A DNA stretch of 48,778 bases from an uncultured Clostridium sp. Its GTDB lineage: Bacteria > Bacillota > Clostridia > TANB77 > CAG-508. Within the stretch, counting starts at the first letter, position 1; each line of letters opens with the position of its first letter. The notes beneath the pieces were generated by a model that ran no database searches, was not told the DNA's origin, and worked only from the letters and a program-made list of their open reading frames with translations. The stretch lies in NCBI GenBank assembly GCA_948467495.1, contig CAOKEO010000010.1, positions 1 to 48,778 on the forward strand. Direction: 5' to 3'. The position numbers were made by a program, and so were the translations under genes. This document shows, one piece after another, positions 7,443 to 13,735 of this stretch.

Positions 7443-7561
7443 CCAGATTCGACAGAAGAAAAATAGGTTCATCCATCTCAATTTTAAAGCGAATTTTTCT
7501 TTACTTAAACCAGTTTTTAATCTTAATTCTTTAATTTTTCACCAAGTTTTTTTCTTATCAT
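7443..7561 (-). pseudogene. XRE-family HTH regulator remnant
   Basis: On the minus strand, after GGAGGGATTTT, ATG 7561 opens MIRKKLGEKLK, then a one-base shift leads to ELRLKTGLSKEKFALK and a second shift to IEMDEPIF. Together these read as the first helices of an XRE/Cro DNA-binding domain. The two frameshifts and missing C-terminus make it non-functional. It is convergent with the caspase fragment. Confidence 0.55.
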
Positions 7562-7581
7562 AAAATCCCTCCGCATGTATT

Positions 7582-7596
7582 TTATAATTATTTATG
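7582..7596 (+). promoter_or_regulatory. Possible PerR-type box upstream of rubrerythrin
   Basis: TTATAAT-T-ATTTATG resembles the PerR consensus TTATAATnATTATAA with two mismatches in the right arm. PerR commonly controls rubrerythrin in Clostridia. It lies 41 bases upstream of the -35, so the link is weak in such AT-rich DNA. Confidence 0.3.
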
Positions 7597-7636
7597 ATGA
7601 TAAGACAACAGATAATAAGTAATAAAAATATAATAC

Positions 7637-7665
7637 TTGACACTTATCAATAAATTTTATAAAAT
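7637..7665 (+). promoter_or_regulatory. Rubrerythrin promoter
   Basis: TTGACA at 7637-7642, 17-base spacer, TAAAAT at 7660-7665. Leader of about 58 bases to the start codon. Confidence 0.65.
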
Positions 7666-7729
7666 AGACAAAGACATGGTAGCACATAGTTACTAAAATA
7701 AAAATATTGAAAAAATAGGAGGAATGAAA

Positions 7730-8269
7730 ATGGAACTAAAAGGAAGTAAAACAGAACAAAATCTAATGGAGGCTTTTGCAGGAGAATCACAAGCAAGAAA
7801 TAAATACACATACTTTGCAAGCAAAGCAAAGAAAGAAGGATATGAGCAAATTGCAGCTATATTCCAAGAAACAGCAGATAACGAAATGGCACATGCTAAA
7901 ATTTGGTTCAAACTGTTACAAGGTGGAGATATTAAAGCAACAACAGAAAATTTGAAAGCAGCAGCAGAAGGGGAAAACTATGAATGGACAGATATGTATG
8001 ACAGAATGGCAAAAGAAGCAAAAGAAGAAGGATTTGACCAAATTGCTTATCTTTTTGCAGAAGTTGCAAAAATAGAAAAAGAACATGAAGAAAGATATAA
8101 GAAATTATTAGAAAATGTAGAAGATGGACTAGTGTTTAGCCGTGATGGAGATAAAATTTGGAAATGTAGAAACTGTGGACATATTGTAATTGGAAAACAA
8201 GCACCAGAAATTTGTCCAGTATGTGCACATCCAAAAGCTTATTTTGAAATAAAAGCAGAAAATTATTAA
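7730..8269 (+). CDS. rbr: Rubrerythrin
   Basis: A 179-residue non-haem iron peroxidase that reduces hydrogen peroxide in the cytoplasm of anaerobes. The N-terminal four-helix bundle carries the diiron ligands ([13 protein letters not shown], then [10 protein letters not shown], and later [13 protein letters not shown]). The C-terminal rubredoxin-like domain has CRNCG and CPVC. Length and domain order are typical. ATG 7730 is preferred over ATG 7724 because AGGAGG ends 7 bases before it, but only 1 base before 7724. Single-gene unit with its own promoter and terminator. Confidence 0.96.
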   Translation: MELKGSKTEQNLMEAFAGESQARNKYTYFASKAKKEGYEQIAAIFQETADNEMAHAKIWFKLLQGGDIKATTENLKAAAEGENYEWTDMYDRMAKEAKEEGFDQIAYLFAEVAKIEKEHEERYKKLLENVEDGLVFSRDGDKIWKCRNCGHIVIGKQAPEICPVCAHPKAYFEIKAENY

Positions 8270-8276
8270 TAGTAGT

Positions 8277-8313
8277 AAAAAGGTTCTATTTAATCAAAGA
8301 ATAGAATCTTTTT
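8277..8313 (+). terminator. Rubrerythrin terminator
   Basis: AAAAAGGTTCTATT pairs with AATAGAATCTTTTT around a 9-base loop, with the T-run forming part of the stem. Confidence 0.8.
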
Positions 8314-8387
8314 CTATATAAAATCCTTGAAAAAAAAACAAAAAAAACGTATAATAAGAACCAATCATAAAATATAAGGAGATAACG

Positions 8388-9131
8388 ATGTCCAAGTTTT
8401 TTGTAACGAGTAAATCTATTAAGGATAACGAAATTAAAATAAAAGGAAAAGATATTAATCATATTAAAAATGTATTAAGAAAAAAGATAGGAGAAGAATT
8501 AACCATTTGTAACCAAGATGATACAATTAACTACTTAGGTAAGATAATAAAAATCGAAGAAGATTTTATTCAATGTAAAATAGTAAAAGAACTAGAAAGC
8601 AATTCTGAATCTAATATAAAAGTAACTATTCTTCAAGGTTTGCCAAAAGCAGATAAGATGGAATGGGTAATTCAAAAAGCAGTAGAGCTTGGTGTTTTTG
8701 ATATTACACCAATAGAAATGAAACGATGTGTTGTCAAATTAGCAGATAAGGACAAGATGAAAAAACTACAAAGATGGCAAAAAATAGCAGAAGTAGCTGC
8801 TAAGCAGTGTGGAAGAAACAGAATTCCCACAATAAATAACATACAGTCTATCAAAAATATTTGTAATTTATGTACAGAGTATGATATAGTAATAGTAGCT
8901 TATGAGAATGAAAAACAAAATAAATTAAAGTATGAACTAGAAAAACTAGATCATAACAAAGAATTGAAGATTGCTGTTTTGATTGGTCCAGAGGGAGGAA
9001 TTGACGTTTCAGAAATACAACAATTAAAAGAAAATGGAGCCAAAATAGTGACATTGGGAAATAGGATTTTAAGGACAGAAACAGTAGCTTTACATGTATT
9101 GAGTGTTATAATGTATGAATTAGAGGCTTGA
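8388..9131 (+). CDS. rsmE: 16S rRNA (uracil-1498-N3)-methyltransferase RsmE
   Basis: A 247-residue SPOUT-class methyltransferase that makes m3U1498 in 16S rRNA. Seen: an N-terminal PUA-like part (HIKNVLRKKIGEEL), LQGLPKADKMEWVIQKAVEL, then the knotted SAM-binding C-terminus with LIGPEGGID and LGNRILRTETVALHVLS. The length fits the family (about 245). AAGGAG precedes the ATG. It starts the run of core genes; the usual upstream partner prmA is absent here. Confidence 0.95.
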   Translation: MSKFFVTSKSIKDNEIKIKGKDINHIKNVLRKKIGEELTICNQDDTINYLGKIIKIEEDFIQCKIVKELESNSESNIKVTILQGLPKADKMEWVIQKAVELGVFDITPIEMKRCVVKLADKDKMKKLQRWQKIAEVAAKQCGRNRIPTINNIQSIKNICNLCTEYDIVIVAYENEKQNKLKYELEKLDHNKELKIAVLIGPEGGIDVSEIQQLKENGAKIVTLGNRILRTETVALHVLSVIMYELEA

Positions 9132-9180
9132 AAAGGATAATAGTATGTATTTTTTTCAAACGAAATGGAGGAAAATAGTA

Positions 9181-10305
9181 ATGGTAAATGACATCATACC
9201 AAAAGAAGAACAAAAACAGGATAAAAAGAAACATAGGGATAAAAATAGAAAACTTCCGAAAGAAATTTCACAGGAAATTTTGAAGAAAATATTCAGAAAT
9301 TTATTAAGAGCAGTTGGGATTATGGCATATTTTATGGTACTAAATTTAGCACATTCTACCATGAAACAAGAAAGGTTAGTAGCTGATATAGAAGTATTTT
9401 CAGGTGTATTTTTAATAGTAGGAATTATCTTTTTAGAAAAAGCTTATAAGAAAGATAGTGGAAGTATGGCAATAAGTGGATTAGAAGCTCTGGTTTTATC
9501 TCTTCATAGTTTATCCATTATGCATATAATTACACTATTTAAGTATGATTTTAAATTTTATTTATTAACATCTGCCTATATTTTTTGTATCTATTATGTT
9601 TTGAAGTGTATTGTATTATATACAAAAGGAAGAAGGGAATATGTAAATGGTTTAAGCGATATTTCCGAGATAGTAAAAAGAGTTGAGCCAGTAAAAAAAG
9701 AGGCTAAGAAGAGAAAAGATGAAGTAACAATAGACAAAGAGGAACATACCAATAAAGGGAATTCAAAAATTAAGACACACAATAAACTTGCAAAGAAGAA
9801 AACAGAAACCAAAGTAAAAAGTGGAGATAAGGAAACGGTTGCAGAAATTGAGGTAAAGAAAAAGACTCCAACAAAAGCAAAATCTAAGGTGCAAGAAAAG
9901 TTACAAGAAGAAAAGACTCGAAAGGAAAAGGTTTCAAAAGTAAAGAGCAAAACGATGAAAGAGGAAAAGCTAGAAAACACAATGACAGAAAAGAAGAAAA
10001 CTTCGAAAACTAAAGTAAAAACAAGGCAAGAGGAAAAACCAGAAGAAACCATGACAGAAAAAAGGAAAACTTCAAAAGCTAAAGTAAAAGCAAGCCAAGA
10101 GGAGAAACCAGAAGAAACCGTGACAGAAAAAAAGAAAACTTCAAAAACCAAAGTAAAAACAAGGCAAGAAGAAAAAATAGAGAAAAATATAACAGAGGAA
10201 AAGAAAACAACAAAAACAGAAAAAGATGAGAAGGAAAATCCGAAAACACCAGAGAAGAAAAAAAGAGGAAGACCTAAAAAAGATACGACAAAAATTGAAA
10301 AGTAA
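9181..10305 (+). CDS. Membrane protein with Lys/Glu-rich repeat tail ending in an AT-hook
   Basis: A 374-residue protein. After a charged N-terminus, three or four hydrophobic segments lie at about residues 38-55, 67-85, 98-120 and 125-145. The remaining 220 residues are a highly charged, low-complexity tail with at least three imperfect repeats of about 20 residues (units like QEEKPEETMTEKRKTSKAKV). It ends in KKKRGRPKKDTTK, a typical AT-hook for the minor groove of AT-rich DNA. ATG 9181 is chosen from GGAGG 8 bases upstream. Known: AT-hook motif and histone-like basic tails. Inferred: a membrane anchor for the nucleoid. Not a family I can name. Confidence 0.7.
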   Translation: MVNDIIPKEEQKQDKKKHRDKNRKLPKEISQEILKKIFRNLLRAVGIMAYFMVLNLAHSTMKQERLVADIEVFSGVFLIVGIIFLEKAYKKDSGSMAISGLEALVLSLHSLSIMHIITLFKYDFKFYLLTSAYIFCIYYVLKCIVLYTKGRREYVNGLSDISEIVKRVEPVKKEAKKRKDEVTIDKEEHTNKGNSKIKTHNKLAKKKTETKVKSGDKETVAEIEVKKKTPTKAKSKVQEKLQEEKTRKEKVSKVKSKTMKEEKLENTMTEKKKTSKTKVKTRQEEKPEETMTEKRKTSKAKVKASQEEKPEETVTEKKKTSKTKVKTRQEEKIEKNITEEKKTTKTEKDEKENPKTPEKKKRGRPKKDTTKIEK

Positions 10306-10348
10306 TTGTCGTTTGTCTTCTGAATAAAAGGAAGGATTGAGATTAGAA

Positions 10349-11224
10349 ATGATTAAAAGTATGACAGGTTATGGGAGAGCTAATTTATCAAAAATGGAAA
10401 GAGAATATCAAGTAGAAATCAAAAGTGTTAATCATAGATATCTAGATATTTCTGTAAAAATGCCAAAAGTTTTAAGTTATTTAGAAGAAGAGGTAAAAAA
10501 GGAGATTTCATCTAAAGTAAAAAGAGGAAAAATCGATGTATTTATAACCTTTGAAAATAATTCAAGCCAAGGAAAAGAAATTAAAATTAATACAGAGATA
10601 GCTAAAATTTATATTGATGAATTAAAAAAACTGGCAAGACAAGAAGAGATTTTAGCCAATATAGAAGTAACAGAAATATCAAAATTCCCAGATGTTTTAA
10701 GTATTCAAAATAAGCAAGAAGATGAAACAATAAAATTTGAGTTGCTACAAACAGTTAGCCAAGCAACCGAAAAGCTGGTACAAATGAGAACGATGGAAGG
10801 AAGTAGAATAGCAGAAGATTTATTCATAAGAATTAAAACAATTCAAGAAAAAGTAAAAGAAATATCTTTACTTTCTACTGGACTTATTGAAGAATATGTA
10901 GTAAAATTAGAAAGTAGAATAAAAGAAATATTAAGAAATCAAGAAATAGATGAAACAAGATTAGCACAAGAAGTTGTGATATATGCTGATAAATGTTCTG
11001 TAGAAGAGGAGATTACGAGATTAAAAAGTCATATATTACAATTTGAAAAGTTTCTAAATGCAGAAGAAGCAATTGGTAAAAAGCTAGATTTCATCATTCA
11101 AGAAATGAATCGTGAAACCAATACAATTGGTTCAAAAGCCAATCATTTGGAGATTACCAATGATGTTATTGATGTAAAAACGGAACTTGAGAATATAAGA
11201 GAACAGATACAAAACATTGAATAG
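10349..11224 (+). CDS. YicC family endoribonuclease
   Basis: A 291-residue protein starting MIKSMTGYGRA, the diagnostic YicC start, and containing VEIKSVNHRYLDISVKMP and the C-terminal DUF1732 block (EEITRLKSHILQF, GKKLDFIIQEMNRETNTIGS). Family knowledge: YicC proteins are metal-dependent endoribonucleases involved in RNA turnover. An in-frame TTG at 10337 lies too close to the GGAAGG site, so ATG 10349 is used. It heads the yicC-remA-rpoZ-gmk cluster seen across Firmicutes. Confidence 0.94.
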   Translation: MIKSMTGYGRANLSKMEREYQVEIKSVNHRYLDISVKMPKVLSYLEEEVKKEISSKVKRGKIDVFITFENNSSQGKEIKINTEIAKIYIDELKKLARQEEILANIEVTEISKFPDVLSIQNKQEDETIKFELLQTVSQATEKLVQMRTMEGSRIAEDLFIRIKTIQEKVKEISLLSTGLIEEYVVKLESRIKEILRNQEIDETRLAQEVVIYADKCSVEEEITRLKSHILQFEKFLNAEEAIGKKLDFIIQEMNRETNTIGSKANHLEITNDVIDVKTELENIREQIQNIE

Positions 11225-11288
11225 TTTCAAAAAATAATTGAATAATGTAATTACACAAGTTTGAATTGAAAGAAAGGAAGTAGGAAAA

Positions 11289-11546
11289 ATGCAATTAGTT
11301 AATATTGGTTTTGGAAATATTGTATCATCAGAAAGAATTGTAGCTATTGTAAGCCCAGAATCAGCACCAATTAAAAGAATGATACAAGAAGCAAAAGATA
11401 ATAAAACAGCAGTAGATGCAACTTACGGAAGAAGAACGAGAGCCGTATTAATTATGGATTCAGGTCATATTATATTATCAGCTGTTCAGCCAGAAACAGT
11501 CGGAGGAAGAATTGATAAGACAATTTCTCAAGAAGAAGTAAAATAG
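11289..11546 (+). CDS. remA: RemA/DUF370 family regulator
   Basis: An 85-residue protein with the family core [43 protein letters not shown] and LSAVQPET. In Bacillus subtilis RemA is a DNA-binding, ring-forming activator of biofilm matrix and osmoprotection genes. In Clostridia it is conserved between yicC and gmk, as here. GAAAGGAAG precedes the ATG. Confidence 0.93.
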   Translation: MQLVNIGFGNIVSSERIVAIVSPESAPIKRMIQEAKDNKTAVDATYGRRTRAVLIMDSGHIILSAVQPETVGGRIDKTISQEEVK

Positions 11547-11608
11547 GCATAAGGGGCATTATCTACGTTCCCATATCCCTTGTTTTAAAAGAAAGGAAGG
11601 TATTTAAA

Positions 11609-11803
11609 ATGATTGTAAAACCAACGGTAGGAGAATTATTAAAAGATGGAAAGGCACAAAACAGGTATGAATTAGTAATTGCAACAGCTAGAAGAGCAAG
11701 ACAGATAGCAGGTGGCGATGAAACAAAAACCAAAGTTAAAGAGGAATCACCAGTAACATTGGCAGCTAATGAAATAGCAGAGGGGAAGGTAACCATATGT
11801 TAG
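11609..11803 (+). CDS. rpoZ: DNA-directed RNA polymerase subunit omega
   Basis: A 64-residue omega subunit that helps assemble core RNA polymerase by holding beta prime. Seen: PTVGELLKDGKAQNRYELVI and ATARRARQIA, the conserved helix, followed by PVTLAANEIAEGK. Length is normal. Its stop overlaps the gmk start (7 bases shared). In B. subtilis gmk precedes rpoZ; here the order is reversed. Confidence 0.93.
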   Translation: MIVKPTVGELLKDGKAQNRYELVIATARRARQIAGGDETKTKVKEESPVTLAANEIAEGKVTIC

Positions 11804-12366
11804 TTATTTTATCTGGTGTAGCAGGTGCAGGAAAAGATACCATAAAGAAGGAATTGATAGAAAGGATGGAAAAGGTAGAATCACTTCCATCTTTTACTTC
11901 TAGACCAATGCGTGAAGGCGATATCGAAGGACAAACCTATAATTTTGTTAGCCGAGAAGAATTTGAAAAAATGATAGAAAATCAGGAATTTTATGAATAT
12001 GATATCCACCATAACCAATATTATGGAACATCTAGAAAATTATTAAATGATAAAATAAAAAGTGGAAAAATCATTGTAAAAGATATTGATGTAAATGGAA
12101 CAGAACACCTAAAAGAACTCTTAAAAGAAGATACGAGAGTGGTTACCATTTTTTTAAGAGTGCCAAAAGAAGAGTTAAAGAAAAGACTAGAAGTAAGGGT
12201 GGACAAGCCTAGTCCGCAAGAAGTAATATTAAGGTTAAATCGATTTGATTATGAGGAATCTAAAATTAACTTATATGATTATGTATTAAAAAATGATGAT
12301 TTAGAAAAAACAGTACAAATTATTAAAACAATTATAGAAAATGAGCAAAAAATGGAAGAGGAGTAA
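11797..12366 (+). CDS. gmk: Guanylate kinase
   Basis: A 189-residue enzyme converting GMP and ATP to GDP and ADP. The P-loop is GVAGAGKDT (residues 7-15) in place of the common GPSGxGKST, so Asp14 takes the position of Ser or Gly. The GMP-binding region follows the family (SFTSRPMREGDIEGQTYNFV, then EYDIHHNQYYGTS). IVKDIDVNGTEHLKE matches the LDIDVQG segment, and the lid region carries R-rich LRVPKEELKKRL. Despite the unusual P-loop, all other blocks are present. Confidence 0.9.
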   Translation: MLVILSGVAGAGKDTIKKELIERMEKVESLPSFTSRPMREGDIEGQTYNFVSREEFEKMIENQEFYEYDIHHNQYYGTSRKLLNDKIKSGKIIVKDIDVNGTEHLKELLKEDTRVVTIFLRVPKEELKKRLEVRVDKPSPQEVILRLNRFDYEESKINLYDYVLKNDDLEKTVQIIKTIIENEQKMEEE

Positions 12367-12369
12367 TTT

Positions 12370-13323
12370 ATGGAGGAAAAGTTAGAAGAAGAAAGGTTTC
12401 TTCATATTATCATAAAAGAGTTATGTCAGGAAATGGGAATTAAAGTAGAGAAGCTATCTTATGGTTGGCTTCTTCAACTTTCTAAAGATGGCAAAATAAG
12501 ACATATTACTAGAAATCATTTTGATAATAATCCACAAGCAACAGGTGAAATAGCAGATGACAAATATGCAACTTATGAAGTTTTAAAATCTCAAGAGGTG
12601 CCAGTTATTGAGCATACCATGATATTCAACCCAGCTACAAGAAGTAAATTTATTCCTGAAGAAGGAATTTGGAATACAGTTTTAGAGAAATTTTTAAAAT
12701 ATCATAAATTGGTAGTAAAAGCAAATGATGGCTGTCAAGGAAAAGAGGTACAACTTTGCCACAATGTCAGAGAGATAGAAATAGCTATTCAAAAATTATT
12801 TTATCAAGGGCAAGCATCTCTTAGTATTTGTCCTTTTTATGATATTAAAACCGAATATAGAACTTTTTATTTAGATGGAGAAGTATTGCTCATTTATGGA
12901 AAGACCAAACCATGTGTAATAGGCGATGGAAAAACAACCTTAGGAGAGTTAATAGAAGCCTTACATTTACCAGATAAAAAAGTGATACGAGATAATCTAA
13001 GTGTTTTAGACATGAATATTGTGCCCAAAAAGGATGAGAAGGTTGATATTTCTTGGAAATATAATTTAAGTGGTGGAGCTACAGCAAAAGTATTAAATAG
13101 AGGTGAATTGTACCAAAAAATAGAACGACTAGTAATTCAAGCTGGAAAAGCTATGAATATGAATTTTGCAACCATTGATGTAATTCAAACTGTTGAGGAT
13201 GAATTGTATGTAATGGAAGTTAATTCAGGTGTGTGTGCTACCATTTTTGCACAAACAATAGAAGGTGGTTATGAGATAGTAAAAGGAGTTTATAGAAAGG
13301 CTTTGGAGGCTTTATTTGAATAA
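12370..13323 (+). CDS. ATP-grasp domain protein
   Basis: A 317-residue cytosolic ATP-grasp enzyme, the fold that joins a carboxylate to an amine or thiol through an acyl-phosphate. Seen: KLVVKANDGCQGKEV (nucleotide-binding loop), YRTFYLDGEVLLIYGKTKP, a GDGKTTLGELIEAL block like that in cyanophycin synthetase and GshF, and the metal-binding end ATIDVIQTVEDELYVMEVNSG. Only 3 bases separate it from gmk, so it belongs to that operon. It occupies the place where coaBC is often found. Substrates cannot be told from sequence. Confidence 0.8.
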   Translation: MEEKLEEERFLHIIIKELCQEMGIKVEKLSYGWLLQLSKDGKIRHITRNHFDNNPQATGEIADDKYATYEVLKSQEVPVIEHTMIFNPATRSKFIPEEGIWNTVLEKFLKYHKLVVKANDGCQGKEVQLCHNVREIEIAIQKLFYQGQASLSICPFYDIKTEYRTFYLDGEVLLIYGKTKPCVIGDGKTTLGELIEALHLPDKKVIRDNLSVLDMNIVPKKDEKVDISWKYNLSGGATAKVLNRGELYQKIERLVIQAGKAMNMNFATIDVIQTVEDELYVMEVNSGVCATIFAQTIEGGYEIVKGVYRKALEALFE

Positions 13324-13335
13324 ACTTATAAGATT

Positions 13336-13381
13336 ACCGTCTGTTATAAGATTACAGACGGTTCGCACCTAAGAGTTAGGT
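13336..13381 (+). other. Two consecutive perfect hairpins after the core operon
   Basis: ACCGTCTGT (13336-13344) pairs perfectly with ACAGACGGT (13354-13362). Then ACCTAA and TTAGGT pair around GAG, ending at about 13381. Neither is followed by a T-run, so they are not standard terminators; they may stabilise the 3' end or slow polymerase. The sequence TATAAGATTAC occurs twice here, overlapping the first hairpin. Confidence 0.55.
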
Positions 13382-13408
13382 TGACAGCATTGGTCAAATA
13401 GTTATAAA
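13381..13408 (+). promoter_or_regulatory. Possible promoter of the surface-protein gene
   Basis: TTGACA at 13381-13386 and TATAAA at 13403-13408, 16-base spacer. This would give a leader of about 320 nt containing hairpins TGCGA/TCGCA, AGCAATT/AATTGCT and CATCATA/TATGATG. No known riboswitch core was recognised in the leader. A closer, weaker promoter cannot be excluded. Confidence 0.45.
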
Positions 13409-13735
13409 ATGTCGAAAGTTGCGATGAAAAGTTCGCAAAAAGTATTGAAAAAACAAAAAAATTATGATAAATTATCAAAAAGCAATTAATTTTTAAATTG
13501 CTAAACAACTTTGAATGTGCACAAAGTAAATCTATTTTATTTATATTTTTATCATTTAAAATCTAAGAATTCCAATAAAAGTAAGATATTTTCAAATGTT
13601 ATGTTGTAAAAAAAGAGTACATCATAACTATTATGTATGATGAAAAAAAGCAAAAATAGCCATACAAAATAGATTAAAAGAAGTTGTAAAAAAGTGAATA
13701 TAACAAAGAAATTTATTTTTAAGAAAGAAGGTTTT

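Noticed and set aside
9594..10151. Long minus-strand open frame of 185 codons opposite the membrane/AT-hook gene
   Set aside because: It is antisense to the Lys/Glu-rich repeats, whose codons give Phe/Ser/Val-rich nonsense on the other strand. No ribosome binding site, and the plus-strand gene fits better.
13387..13735. Riboswitch in the leader of the MucBP gene
   Set aside because: No c-di-GMP, SAM, glycine or other core motif was recognised; only small AT-rich hairpins are visible.
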